Shown here piece by piece: positions 45,009 to 53,519 of a stretch of 64,000 nt of DNA. Source of the DNA: Aeromicrobium massiliense JC14. GTDB lineage: Bacteria; Actinomycetota; Actinomycetes; Propionibacteriales; Nocardioidaceae. The stretch spans positions 585,642 to 649,641 of the forward strand of contig NZ_HE978636.1 of the NCBI RefSeq assembly GCF_000312105.1, written 5' to 3'. The notes under the pieces are model-generated. The model saw only the letters and a list, made by a program, of their open reading frames with translations, was not told where the DNA came from and did no database searches. How positions within the stretch are numbered: position 1 is the stretch's first letter; each line of letters starts with the position of its first letter. A program made the position numbers and the translations under genes.

Positions 45009-45986
45009 GTGCTGCTGCCCACCCCGTCCCGTCGCGTGCCGACCGCCGTGCTCCTGCTGGCCGCCGGCGGCGCGTCCCTCGGCATGGGCCTCCTCGTCCC
45101 GGCGCTGGGCCCGCTGCTGGTGGCGCTCGCGCTGGGCGCGGCGGTCGCGGCCACGCCGTGGGCGGGCCACGCGCGCCTGGCCGGGCACGCGCCGGTCACC
45201 CGCGTCCTGCTGCGGTCCGGCGTCGTGCTGCTCGGCCTGCGGCTCCCGCTCGGCGACGTCGTCGACGTCGGGGCCGGTGGCCTCGTGGTGGTGGTGCTGA
45301 CCCTGGCCACGACGTTCGCCGTCACCACGCTCGCCGGACGGGTGCTGGGGGTGGAGCGCGGGCTCACGGCGCTGGTCGCGACCGGCTTCTCGGTCTGCGG
45401 GGCGGCGGCGGTGGCGGCGGTCGACGACGCCGTCCGGGCGCGCCAGCGCGACGTCGCCCTGGCCGTGGCCCTCGTGACAGTGCACGGGACGGCCCTCGTC
45501 CTGCTCCTGCCCTGGACCGCGGGGCGGCTCGGGCTGGACGACCGCCAGGCGGCGGTCTGGGCGGGCGCGAGCATCCACGAGGTCGGTCAGGTCGTCGCGG
45601 CCGCCGCGCTGCTCGGTCCCGGCGCCCTCGCGGTCGCCACCGCGGTCAAGCTGGCCCGCGTGCTTCTGCTCGCCCCGGTCTACGCCGTGGTGGCGCGCGG
45701 CACGGCGGCTCCGGACCAGCCGCGCGGCGGCCCACCGGTGCCGTGGTTCGTGATCGGCTTCGCCCTCGCCGTCGCGGTGCGCTCGGCCGGGGTGCTGCCC
45801 ACGGCGGTGCTGGACGTCGCGGACGGGGCGACGACGGTGCTGCTGGCCGCCGCGATGTTCGGTCTCGGGCTCGGGCTGCGGGTGCGCGACCTGCTGCCGC
45901 TGCCGCGCGGCGTGCTCGCGCTCAGCGCGGTGGCCACCGCGACGGTCACCGGCACGTCGCTGCTGCTCGTCCTCGCCCTGGTCTGA
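45009..45986 (+). CDS. YeiH-family putative sulfate exporter (UPF0324)
   Basis: A 325-residue membrane protein with about ten helices. SGVVLLGLRLPLGDV, FSVCGAAAVAAVDDAVRAR and WAGASIHEVGQVVAAA are the YeiH/PSE family hallmarks. Members are proposed anion (sulfate or sulfite-related) exporters but evidence is limited. GTG start, 70 bp from the divergent LysR gene. Confidence 0.85.
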   Translation: MLLPTPSRRVPTAVLLLAAGGASLGMGLLVPALGPLLVALALGAAVAATPWAGHARLAGHAPVTRVLLRSGVVLLGLRLPLGDVVDVGAGGLVVVVLTLATTFAVTTLAGRVLGVERGLTALVATGFSVCGAAAVAAVDDAVRARQRDVALAVALVTVHGTALVLLLPWTAGRLGLDDRQAAVWAGASIHEVGQVVAAAALLGPGALAVATAVKLARVLLLAPVYAVVARGTAAPDQPRGGPPVPWFVIGFALAVAVRSAGVLPTAVLDVADGATTVLLAAAMFGLGLGLRVRDLLPLPRGVLALSAVATATVTGTSLLLVLALV

Positions 45987-45987
45987 G

Positions 45988-46620
45988 CTATCCCCCCAGC
46001 AGCGCGGCCAGCGCGCGGCGCATCGCGGCGCTGGCGGTGGCGACGTCGAGCCCGAGGTCGTCGCGCATGAGCGACCAGGAGTTCCAGCTCGCCGCGACCG
46101 TCAGCGCGAGGGCCTGGGTCTCACGGTCCGCGGGACCGAGCGTCGCCAGCTCCCCGGCGAAGACCTCCTCGACGTCGTCGCGCACACGCTGGACGTGGTG
46201 GCGCCGGCTCGCCTGGAGCGCCGCGGAGAACGGCTCGGCCAGGGCGGCCGACCGCGCGGCGGGAGCGATGTTCTCCAGCCGCCGGGCCCGCTCGGCGACG
46301 AAGCGGTCCAGCCGCTCGTCCAGCGCCAGGGTCGGCTCGACCTGCTCGCGCAGCTCCCAGTCCGAGCGCAGCCAGTAGTCGGTCGTCGCGTCGAGCAGCC
46401 CCTCCATGTCGCCGAACGCGACCCACAGGGTGCGCACGGAGACCCCGGCCCGCTCGGCGATCGTCTGCGCCGTCGGCTTGAGGTCGCCCTCGCGCAGCAG
46501 CGCGGAGTGCGCGTCGACGATGCTGCGCCGGGTGCGCTCGCCGCGCAGCCGGCGGCCGTCGCTCTGGCGCAGCGCCTCGGGCCGCAGACGGGGCGAGGGG
46601 TGTTCCACGGGGGACAGCAT
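45988..46620 (-). CDS. TetR-family regulator of the adjacent transport operon
   Basis: A 210-residue TetR repressor. The helix-turn-helix is TAQTIAERAGVSVRTLWVAFG (about residues 50-70), where FG replaces the common YYHF. The ligand domain is unassigned. The ATG at 46620 is preferred since an earlier start at 46674 would place coding sequence over the operator-like repeat 46634-46656. It is divergent from the liv-type operon and very likely represses both directions until a ligand, perhaps an acyl-CoA of the imported acid, binds. Confidence 0.87.
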   Translation of the reverse strand: MLSPVEHPSPRLRPEALRQSDGRRLRGERTRRSIVDAHSALLREGDLKPTAQTIAERAGVSVRTLWVAFGDMEGLLDATTDYWLRSDWELREQVEPTLALDERLDRFVAERARRLENIAPAARSAALAEPFSAALQASRRHHVQRVRDDVEEVFAGELATLGPADRETQALALTVAASWNSWSLMRDDLGLDVATASAAMRRALAALLGG

Positions 46621-46633
46621 GCCGTGCCCGGCA

Positions 46634-46684
46634 AAGTTGCACCACCCCTGCAACTTGTCAGTGACCCGCACCACTCTCTAGCGT
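46634..46684 (+). promoter_or_regulatory. TetR operator and promoter of the liv/acyl-CoA synthetase operon
   Basis: AAGTTGCA (46634-46641) and TGCAACTT (46649-46656) form a perfect 8-bp inverted repeat with a 7-bp spacer. A -35-like TTGTCA (46655-46660) overlaps its right arm, and TAGCGT (46679-46684) follows after 18 bp. The operator therefore blocks the promoter of the downstream operon, 29 bp before its first start codon. Confidence 0.7.
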
Positions 46685-46712
46685 CCGGCACAACCACCAG
46701 GCGGGAGAGAAC

Positions 46713-47492
46713 GTGCTGTCGGTCCAGAACCTCGAGGTCGTCTACCACGACGTCGTGCTCGTGCTGCGAGGAGTGAGTCTCGACGTGCCGGACGGCGCGA
46801 TCGTGGCCCTGCTCGGCGCGAACGGCGCGGGCAAGACGACCCTGCTGCGGGCCCTGTCGGGCCTGCTCGACGTCCACGACGGGAAGGTGACGAAGGGGCA
46901 GGTGCTGCTCGACGGCACCGCGATCGAGCGCTGGCCGGCGCCGCGCATCGTCCAGGCCGGGCTCAGCCAGGTCCTGGAGGGCCGCCGGGTCTTCGCCGAG
47001 TTCACCGTCGAGGAGAACCTGCGGGTCGGCGGGCACAGCCACCCCGACGGCCTCGACGGCGCCATCGGGGAGGTGTACGAGCTCTTCCCCGTGCTCAAGG
47101 AGCGCAAGGACCGCACGGCCGGCTACCTGTCCGGCGGCGAGCAGCAGATGCTGGCCATGGGCCGCGCGCTCGTCGCCCGGCCGAAGCTGCTGCTGCTCGA
47201 CGAGCCCAGCCTCGGCCTCGCCCCGCGCATCGTGCAGCAGATCGCCGAGATCGTGCAGGAGATCAACGCCCGCGGCACCACCGTGCTGCTGGTCGAGCAG
47301 AACGCCACCATGGCGCTCTCCATCGCCCAGCACGGCTACGTCATGGAGCACGGCAAGATCGTCATGGACAAGCCGGCCGCCGCGCTCCTGGACGACGACG
47401 ACATCCGCGACTTCTACCTGGGACGCGGCGAGCTGGCCACCTCGTACCGCGACGTCAAGCACTACAAGCGCCGCAAGAGGTGGTTGTCATGA
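46713..47492 (+). CDS. livF: Branched-chain amino acid-type ABC transporter ATPase LivF
   Basis: A 259-residue ATPase. Walker A LLGANGAGKTTLLR, Q-loop region, LivF-type EGRRVFAEFTVEENLRVG, signature LSGGEQQMLAMGRAL, Walker B LLLLDEPSLGL and EQN with switch residues are all present. The C-terminus has an extra basic tail (RDVKHYKRRKRW). GTG behind GGGAGAG. First gene of the TetR-controlled operon; its stop overlaps livG (ATGA). The substrate is probably not a plain branched amino acid, given the embedded acyl-CoA synthetase. Confidence 0.92.
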   Translation: MLSVQNLEVVYHDVVLVLRGVSLDVPDGAIVALLGANGAGKTTLLRALSGLLDVHDGKVTKGQVLLDGTAIERWPAPRIVQAGLSQVLEGRRVFAEFTVEENLRVGGHSHPDGLDGAIGEVYELFPVLKERKDRTAGYLSGGEQQMLAMGRALVARPKLLLLDEPSLGLAPRIVQQIAEIVQEINARGTTVLLVEQNATMALSIAQHGYVMEHGKIVMDKPAAALLDDDDIRDFYLGRGELATSYRDVKHYKRRKRWLS

Positions 47493-48274
47493 GTCCCGAC
47501 CCGATCCTGCAGGTCCACGACGTCGAGCTGCGGTTCGCCGGCGTCACCGCCCTGAGCGGCGTGACCTTCGACGTCCTGCCCGGCGAGCTGTTCGCCGTCA
47601 TCGGCCCCAACGGCGCCGGCAAGACGTCCATCTTCAACGTGCTGTCGGGGGTGTACCGGCCCCAGCAGGGCAGCGTCCGGTTCGACGGGCACGAGCTCGT
47701 CGGCGTCCGGCCGCCGCGCATCGCCGCGATGGGCGTCGCCCGCACCTTCCAGAACATCGAGCTGTTCACCAACCTCGACCTGGTCGACAACCTCATGCTC
47801 GGGCGCCACCACCACCTCGGCTACGGCTGGCCGGCGGCTGTCGCGTGGTGGGGCAAGGCCCGCAACGCGGAGGTCGCGAACCGCCGCCGCGTCGAGGAGA
47901 TCGTCGACTTCCTGGAGATCGAGGCCTACCGCGGCATGCCGGTCGGGATGCTGCCCTACGGCGTCCAGAAGCGCATCGAGCTCGGCCGCGCGCTGGCGAT
48001 GGAGCCGCGGCTGCTGCTGCTCGACGAGCCGGTCGCCGGCATGAACGGCGAGGAGACCGAGGACATGGCCCGGTTCATCCTCGACGTCCGCGACGAGCTG
48101 GGCATCGCCATGATCCTCGTCGAGCACGACATGGGCCTGGTCATGGACCTGGCCGACCGGGTGATGGCGATGGACTTCGGCCGGCCGCTCGTCACCGGCA
48201 CCCCCACCCAGGTGCAGGAGCACCCCGACGTCGTGGCGGCCTACCTCGGCCTGCCCGCGAAGGAGGACGCGTGA
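47489..48274 (+). CDS. livG: Branched-chain amino acid-type ABC transporter ATPase LivG
   Basis: A 261-residue ATPase. Walker A IGPNGAGKTSIFNVL, LivG-type VARTFQNIELFTNLDLVDN, an extended helical stretch after it, the signature region in MLPYGVQKRIELGRALAM (a YG rather than SGG variant) and Walker B LLLLDEPVAGMN. The degenerate signature, GVQKRIE, is usual for LivG proteins. 4-bp ATGA overlaps link it to livF and to the acyl-CoA synthetase. Confidence 0.92.
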   Translation: MSPDPILQVHDVELRFAGVTALSGVTFDVLPGELFAVIGPNGAGKTSIFNVLSGVYRPQQGSVRFDGHELVGVRPPRIAAMGVARTFQNIELFTNLDLVDNLMLGRHHHLGYGWPAAVAWWGKARNAEVANRRRVEEIVDFLEIEAYRGMPVGMLPYGVQKRIELGRALAMEPRLLLLDEPVAGMNGEETEDMARFILDVRDELGIAMILVEHDMGLVMDLADRVMAMDFGRPLVTGTPTQVQEHPDVVAAYLGLPAKEDA

Positions 48275-50109
48275 GCGAGCCGACCAGCCTGGCCCAGCGG
48301 GTCAGGGAGCACGCCCGCCGCACGCCCGACCGGGTGTGCCTGCGGGAGAAGAACCTCGGCCTGTGGGAGGAGGTGACCTGGGAGCAGTACTGGGCCACCG
48401 CCGCCCGCGTCGGCCACGCGCTGCTCGCGCTCGGCGTCCGGCCCGGCGACCGGGTCGCGATCCACAGCGAGAACCGGCGCGAGTGGCTCTACACCGACGT
48501 CGGCACCACCGCGGTGCGCGCCGCGACGGTGGGCCTGTACCCGACCAACCCGGCACCGGAGGTGCTGCACGTGCTGCGCGACAGCGGCGCCACCGTGGTC
48601 GTCGTCGAGGACCAGGAGCAGCTGGACAAGACGATGGAGGTCGTCGAGCAGCTGCCCGACCTGCGTCACGTCGTCCACCTCGAGCACCGCGGCATCACCG
48701 GCCGGTACGACGACCCGCGGCTGATGTCGTGGGACGCGTTCCTGGCGCTCGGCGACGAGCACGCCGCCGCGCACCCCGGGGCGGTCGACGCGCTCACCGA
48801 CGCCGCCGAGCCCGCCGACCTGGCCACGCTCGTCTACACGTCCGGCACCACCGGCCCGCCGAAGGGCGCGATGCTGACCGTCGCGAACGTGGAGTTCGTC
48901 GTCCGCACGATCCAGCAGTCCGAGTCGTTCGTCAGCCCGCCGGCCGGGCCGAAGGACGTCGTGCTGTCCTACCTGCCGCTGTGCCACGTCGCGGAGCGGG
49001 TCTTCACGACCTGGTTCAACGCCGGGCTCGGCACCCAGGTCTGCTTCGCCGAGTCGATCGACACCGTCCAGCAGAACCTGCGCGAGGTGCAGCCGACGCT
49101 GCTGTTCGCGGTGCCGCGCATCTGGGAGAAGATCGTCGCCGGCGTCCACGTCCGCATGACCGGCGCCTCGCGGCTCAAGCGGGCCACGTTCGGCTTCTGG
49201 ATGAAGGTCGCCGCCGGCATCGGCCGCGAGCTGGTCCAGAACCAGGGCCGGCACACCTGGCGCACGCGGCTCAAGTACGCCGCCGGCTGGGTGTTCGTCT
49301 ACCGCCCGCTCAAGGAGCGGCTCGGCCTGGCCCACGTGCGGTACGCCGCCTCGGGCGCCGCGCCGATCTCCCCCGAGGTGCTCGTCTTCTTCATGGGTCT
49401 CGGCGTGCCGATGCACGAGGTGTACGGCATGACCGAGAACAGCGCCGTCGCCACCGCCAACATGACCGGACGCGTCAAGGTCGGCACCGTCGGTGAGGCC
49501 CAGCCGGGCGTCGAGGTCAAGATCGCGGCCGACGGCGAGGTCCTCACCCGGCACGACGGCACCTTCGCCGGCTACTGGAACAACCCCGAGGCCACGGCGC
49601 GCACGATCGACGCCGACGGCTGGCTGCACACCGGCGACGTCGGCGAGTGGGTCGACGGCACGCACCTGCGGATCACCGACCGGATCAAGGACATCATCAT
49701 CACCTCCGGCGGCAAGAACATCTCGCCCAGCGAGCTGGAGAACGCGCTCAAGGCGTCCCCCTACGTCAAGGAGGCGATCGTCGTGGGCGACCGTCGCAAG
49801 TACCTGACCGCGCTGGTCGGGATCGAGCTCGACACCGTCGGCAGCTGGGCCCAGCAGCGGCGCCTGGCCTTCACCACCTACCGCGACCTCACCGAGAAGC
49901 CCGAGGTCCGCGCCCTGGTGCAGCAGGTCGTCGACGAGGTCAACACCGCCTTCGCCGCCGTGGAGACGATCAAGCGCTTCACGCTGCTGCCCAAGGAGCT
50001 CGACCACGACGAGGGCGAGCTGACCGCCACCCAGAAGGTGAAGCGCTCGGTGATCGCCGAGCGGTTCGCCGACCAGATCGAGCAGATGTACGCCGGGAGC
50101 CCCCAGTGA
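48271..50109 (+). CDS. Long-chain-type acyl-CoA synthetase (AMP-forming)
   Basis: A 612-residue ANL-superfamily ligase. The P-loop motif is LVYTSGTTGPPKGAM (about residues 188-202), then MTENSAVATA, DGWLHTGDVGEW, and hinge/A-loop DRIKDIIITSGGKNISPSE with Lys in TATQKVKRSV. Like long-chain FadD15-type enzymes it has the AVPRIWEKI segment. It activates a carboxylic acid to its CoA thioester. Position inside the liv operon, with 4-bp overlaps on both sides, suggests it traps the imported acid in the cell. Confidence 0.92.
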   Translation: MSEPTSLAQRVREHARRTPDRVCLREKNLGLWEEVTWEQYWATAARVGHALLALGVRPGDRVAIHSENRREWLYTDVGTTAVRAATVGLYPTNPAPEVLHVLRDSGATVVVVEDQEQLDKTMEVVEQLPDLRHVVHLEHRGITGRYDDPRLMSWDAFLALGDEHAAAHPGAVDALTDAAEPADLATLVYTSGTTGPPKGAMLTVANVEFVVRTIQQSESFVSPPAGPKDVVLSYLPLCHVAERVFTTWFNAGLGTQVCFAESIDTVQQNLREVQPTLLFAVPRIWEKIVAGVHVRMTGASRLKRATFGFWMKVAAGIGRELVQNQGRHTWRTRLKYAAGWVFVYRPLKERLGLAHVRYAASGAAPISPEVLVFFMGLGVPMHEVYGMTENSAVATANMTGRVKVGTVGEAQPGVEVKIAADGEVLTRHDGTFAGYWNNPEATARTIDADGWLHTGDVGEWVDGTHLRITDRIKDIIITSGGKNISPSELENALKASPYVKEAIVVGDRRKYLTALVGIELDTVGSWAQQRRLAFTTYRDLTEKPEVRALVQQVVDEVNTAFAAVETIKRFTLLPKELDHDEGELTATQKVKRSVIAERFADQIEQMYAGSPQ

Positions 50110-51002
50110 CCGACTTCCTGCAGGCACTCGTCAACGGCCTCGGCCAGGGCTCGGTCTACGCCCTGCTCGCCCTGGGCTACGTGATGATCTACAAGGCCAC
50201 GAAGGTGATCAGCTTCGCCCAGCCGTCGCTGATGATCATCGGCGGGCTGTTCGCCTACCACTTCACCCGCGTGTGGGAGCTGCCCTTCTGGGTCGGGCTC
50301 GTCATGGCCACGCTGTGCGGCGCGGTGCTCGGCATGGTGGTGGAGCGGCTCGCGATGCGCCCGATGGTCGGCAAGCCGGTGTTCACGCTGGCGATCATCA
50401 CCATCGGCGTCGACATCGTGCTGCGCATCATCGCCAACCGGTACATCGGCGTGCAGTCCAAGATCGTCGAGTTCCCCGGCGGCTCGCAGCGCTACTCCGT
50501 CGGCGGCGTCTCGATCTCGCACCAGACGCTCGGGCTCATGGTGGTCACCGCGGTGGTGGTGGTCGGCCTGCTGACCTTCTTCCGCAAGTCGCGGACCGGC
50601 CTGGCCATGCGGGCGACCGCGCTGGACCAGGAGACCGCGCTCGCCCAGGGCATCAAGGTCGGCACGATGTTCGCCCTGGCCTGGGCGATCGCCGGCGGGC
50701 TGGCCGCGATCGCCGGCACCTTCGTCGCCACGCAGGCGGCCGGCATCGAGCAGACCACCTGGATCATCGCGCTCAAGGCCCTGCCGGCGATCATCATCGG
50801 CGGCCTTGAGTCGATCAACGGCGCCGTCATCGGCGGCCTGGCCGTCGGCGTCGTGGAGGCGCTCACCGCGGTCTACCAGCCCGACGTCGCCCCGTGGCTC
50901 GGCGCCAACTTCGCCCTCGTCGCGCCCTACGCCCTCATGTTCGCCGTCCTGCTCGTGCGTCCGTACGGCCTGTTCGGCCAGAAGGAGGTGGAGCGCGTAT
51001 GA
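50106..51002 (+). CDS. livH: Branched-chain amino acid-type ABC permease LivH
   Basis: A 298-residue permease with about eight helices. LVNGLGQGSVYALLALGYVMIY at the N-terminus and FRKSRTGLAMRATALDQETALA, the cytoplasmic EAA-like loop touching the ATPases, define LivH. GGLESINGAVIGGLAVGVVEAL follows in the C-terminal half. GTG start overlaps the synthetase stop by 4 bp and its own stop overlaps livM by 4 bp. Confidence 0.92.
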   Translation: MTDFLQALVNGLGQGSVYALLALGYVMIYKATKVISFAQPSLMIIGGLFAYHFTRVWELPFWVGLVMATLCGAVLGMVVERLAMRPMVGKPVFTLAIITIGVDIVLRIIANRYIGVQSKIVEFPGGSQRYSVGGVSISHQTLGLMVVTAVVVVGLLTFFRKSRTGLAMRATALDQETALAQGIKVGTMFALAWAIAGGLAAIAGTFVATQAAGIEQTTWIIALKALPAIIIGGLESINGAVIGGLAVGVVEALTAVYQPDVAPWLGANFALVAPYALMFAVLLVRPYGLFGQKEVERV

Positions 51003-52117
51003 GCCGCTCCGCACTGCGCAACCGTCCGCTCCTGCGCACCGCGTACACGCAGGAGATGGCGATGCTCAACACCCCGGCGAAGCGCCGCTCGGTGCTGGCG
51101 ATCGTCGTGCTCGCCGCGCTGCTCCCGTTCGTCGTGACCGACGACCTGCTGCTCGTGCTGACCCTCGGCATGATCGCCGCGGTCGGCGCGATCGGGCTCA
51201 ACCTGGTCACCGGGTACGCCGGACAGGTCTCGCTCGGCCACGCGTTCTTCATCGGCCTGGGCGCCTACACCGGCGCCGTCCTGGGCGGCGACCCCGAGGG
51301 GCCGGTGCTCGGCTACGGGCTGCCGATGTGGATCTGGCTGCCCGCCGCCGGCGTGGTCGCCGCGCTCGCCGGCCTGCTGGTCGGACCGCTCGCCGTCCGC
51401 CTGCGCGGCCTGTACCTGGCCATCGTCACGCTCGGCCTGGTCTTCCTGGGCGACCACATCTTCCGCGAGGCGCGCGAGATCACCGGTGGTCCGGGCGTCG
51501 GCCGGCGCGGCCCTGAGCTGACGCTGTTCGGCATCGACTTCTCGCAGGACGGGGAGGTGCTCACCCGCAGCCAGCTGCAGTTCCTGCTGGCGCTCGTGTT
51601 CCTCGTCGTCTTCGCCGTGCTGGCCCGCAACATCACCCGCTCGGGCGTCGGCCGGGCGTTCGGCGCGGTGCGCGACCGCGACGTCGCCGCCGCCGTGATC
51701 GGCGTCGACCTGACCCGCACCAAGCTGCTGGCCTTCTCGATGTCGTCGTTCTTCGCCGGCGTCAGCGGCGCGCTCTACTACGCCGTGGTCGGCGTCTTCG
51801 AGCCCAGCGCGTTCAGCCTGCTGCTCAGCGTCCAGTACCTGGCGATGGTGCTCATCGGCGGCGTCGCCACGATCAGCGGCTCGATCATGGGCGCGCTGTT
51901 CATCGCCTCGCTGGGCCGCATCTCCGGAGAGATCGCGCACTGGCTGCCCTTCGTCAGCCAGTCGTCGGGCGGGTCCGGGCTGCTGTCGGTCTTCCAGCTC
52001 GAGGCGATCCTCTACGGCCTGCTGATCATCGGCTTCCTGATCTTCGAGCCGCGCGGCCTGTTCGGCATCTGGCTGCGCGTCCGCAACTACTGGAAGGGGT
52101 GGCCCTTCTCCTACTGA
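50999..52117 (+). CDS. livM: Branched-chain amino acid-type ABC permease LivM
   Basis: A 372-residue permease. GLNLVTGYAGQVSLGHAFFI is the LivM hallmark, and GRAFGAVRDRDVAAAVIGVDL is its ATPase-contacting loop. YLAMVLIGGVATISGSIMGA lies near the end. A 30-residue hydrophilic start (SRSALRNRPLLRTAYTQEM) precedes helix 1. Partner of LivH in the channel. The operon then leads, after 55 bp, to the binding protein. Confidence 0.92.
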   Translation: MSRSALRNRPLLRTAYTQEMAMLNTPAKRRSVLAIVVLAALLPFVVTDDLLLVLTLGMIAAVGAIGLNLVTGYAGQVSLGHAFFIGLGAYTGAVLGGDPEGPVLGYGLPMWIWLPAAGVVAALAGLLVGPLAVRLRGLYLAIVTLGLVFLGDHIFREAREITGGPGVGRRGPELTLFGIDFSQDGEVLTRSQLQFLLALVFLVVFAVLARNITRSGVGRAFGAVRDRDVAAAVIGVDLTRTKLLAFSMSSFFAGVSGALYYAVVGVFEPSAFSLLLSVQYLAMVLIGGVATISGSIMGALFIASLGRISGEIAHWLPFVSQSSGGSGLLSVFQLEAILYGLLIIGFLIFEPRGLFGIWLRVRNYWKGWPFSY

Positions 52118-52172
52118 CCCCGCTCCACCTCCCGGCGCGGCCGTCGGCCGTCCACCCCGAAAGGAACCCTGC

Positions 52173-53468
52173 ATGAAGCTGCACACCCCCGTGCTGCGTG
52201 CGGCCGTCGGCCTCACGCTCACCGCGCTCGTCCTGACCGGCTGCCGCAGCGGCGGCGACGACGACGGGAGCGGCGCCACCGACGGCGTGAGCTCCGACCC
52301 CTGCCCGGCCAAGATCAACCCCGACAACGGCTGCATCTACCTGGGCGTCATCTCCGACCTCACCAAGGGCCCGTTCGCCCCGCTCGCGGTCCCGATCACC
52401 GACGCCCAGAAGGCGTTTTGGAAGAAGGTCAACGAGGACGGCGGCGTCGGCGGGTACGACATCGACGTCGAGAGCAACATCGCCGACGCCGAGTACAACC
52501 CCGAGGTCCACAACCGCAAGTACCAGGAGATGCGCAAGGACGTCGCCGCGCTCGCGCAGACGCTGGGCTCGTCCCAGACGCTCGCGATCCTCGAGGACAT
52601 GAAGAGCGACGACGTCATCGGCGTCCCGGCCTCGTGGAACTCCGCCTGGGAGTTCGAGGACCAGATCCTGGAGAGCGGCGCGAACTACTGCTTCGAGGCG
52701 ATGAACGGCGTCGACTGGGCCGTGCAGAACCGCGGTGTGAAGGGCAAGGTCGTCGCAGTCGGCTACCCCGGCGACTACGGCGGAGACGCCGCGGCCGGCG
52801 TCGAGGCCGCCGCCAAGGCCAACAACCTCGACTTCAAGAAGATCGAGACGCCGACCGGCCAGGACAACCAGGCCGGTGCGGTCGCCGCGATCCTCAAGGA
52901 GAAGCCGGACCTCGTCGTCGTCAGCACCGGCCCCGCCGAGATGGCCACGCTCGTGGGCGGCACCGCCGCGCAGGGCTTCAAGGGCACCTTCGTCGGCTCG
53001 AGCCCGACCTGGAACCCGGCGCTGCTGGACTCGGCTGCCGCGCCGGCGCTCAAGGCGCTGTACTTCCAGGCCGGACCGTGGGGTCCGTTCGGCTCCGACA
53101 CGCCCGGCCACGAGGCCATGCGTCAGGCGATCGGCGAGGACGTGTCGCCCAACGACGGGTACACCGCCGGCTGGACCTGGAGCTACCCGCTCCTGGCCGC
53201 GATCGAGAAGGCCGCCGAGGACGGCGACGTGACCCGCGAGGCGATCGTCGAGGCGGCCAAGAACCTCGAGGAGGTCGACTACGAGGGCATCCTGCCCCCG
53301 GAGGCCGGCCGCACGACCGGTGAGCCGAGCGAGACGGCGTACCGGGCGAGCGTCATCAGCAAGGTCGACGAGTCCGCGCCCACCGGCGTGGCGATCGCCC
53401 AGGAGCTGACGGTCGGCCCGACGGCCGAGGGCTACGACTTCTCCGAGCCCTGCTTCAGCCTGCAGTGA
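52173..53468 (+). CDS. Substrate-binding lipoprotein of the liv-type transporter
   Basis: A 431-residue periplasmic-binding-protein type I. A lipoprotein signal has lipobox LVLTGC at about residues 18-23. The mature part begins with an acidic spacer, then YLGVISDLTKGPFAPLAVPI, EYNPEVHNRKYQEM and GYPGDYGGDAAAGVEAAAKA. The ligand pocket residues cannot be matched to leucine-binding LivJ by eye, supporting a different substrate, possibly an organic acid. GAAAGGAA ribosome site. A strong hairpin terminator follows. Confidence 0.88.
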   Translation: MKLHTPVLRAAVGLTLTALVLTGCRSGGDDDGSGATDGVSSDPCPAKINPDNGCIYLGVISDLTKGPFAPLAVPITDAQKAFWKKVNEDGGVGGYDIDVESNIADAEYNPEVHNRKYQEMRKDVAALAQTLGSSQTLAILEDMKSDDVIGVPASWNSAWEFEDQILESGANYCFEAMNGVDWAVQNRGVKGKVVAVGYPGDYGGDAAAGVEAAAKANNLDFKKIETPTGQDNQAGAVAAILKEKPDLVVVSTGPAEMATLVGGTAAQGFKGTFVGSSPTWNPALLDSAAAPALKALYFQAGPWGPFGSDTPGHEAMRQAIGEDVSPNDGYTAGWTWSYPLLAAIEKAAEDGDVTREAIVEAAKNLEEVDYEGILPPEAGRTTGEPSETAYRASVISKVDESAPTGVAIAQELTVGPTAEGYDFSEPCFSLQ

Positions 53469-53478
53469 CCCCTCCGGC

Positions 53479-53510
53479 GACCCCGGTCCGGCACCCGCCG
53501 GACCGGGGTC
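53479..53510. terminator. Hairpin terminator between the binding protein and pcnA genes
   Basis: GACCCCGGTCCGGC and its exact complement (53479-53492 and 53497-53510) flank an ACCC loop. Located between convergent genes, it can serve both strands. Confidence 0.85.
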
Positions 53511-53519
53511 GTCGCACGT

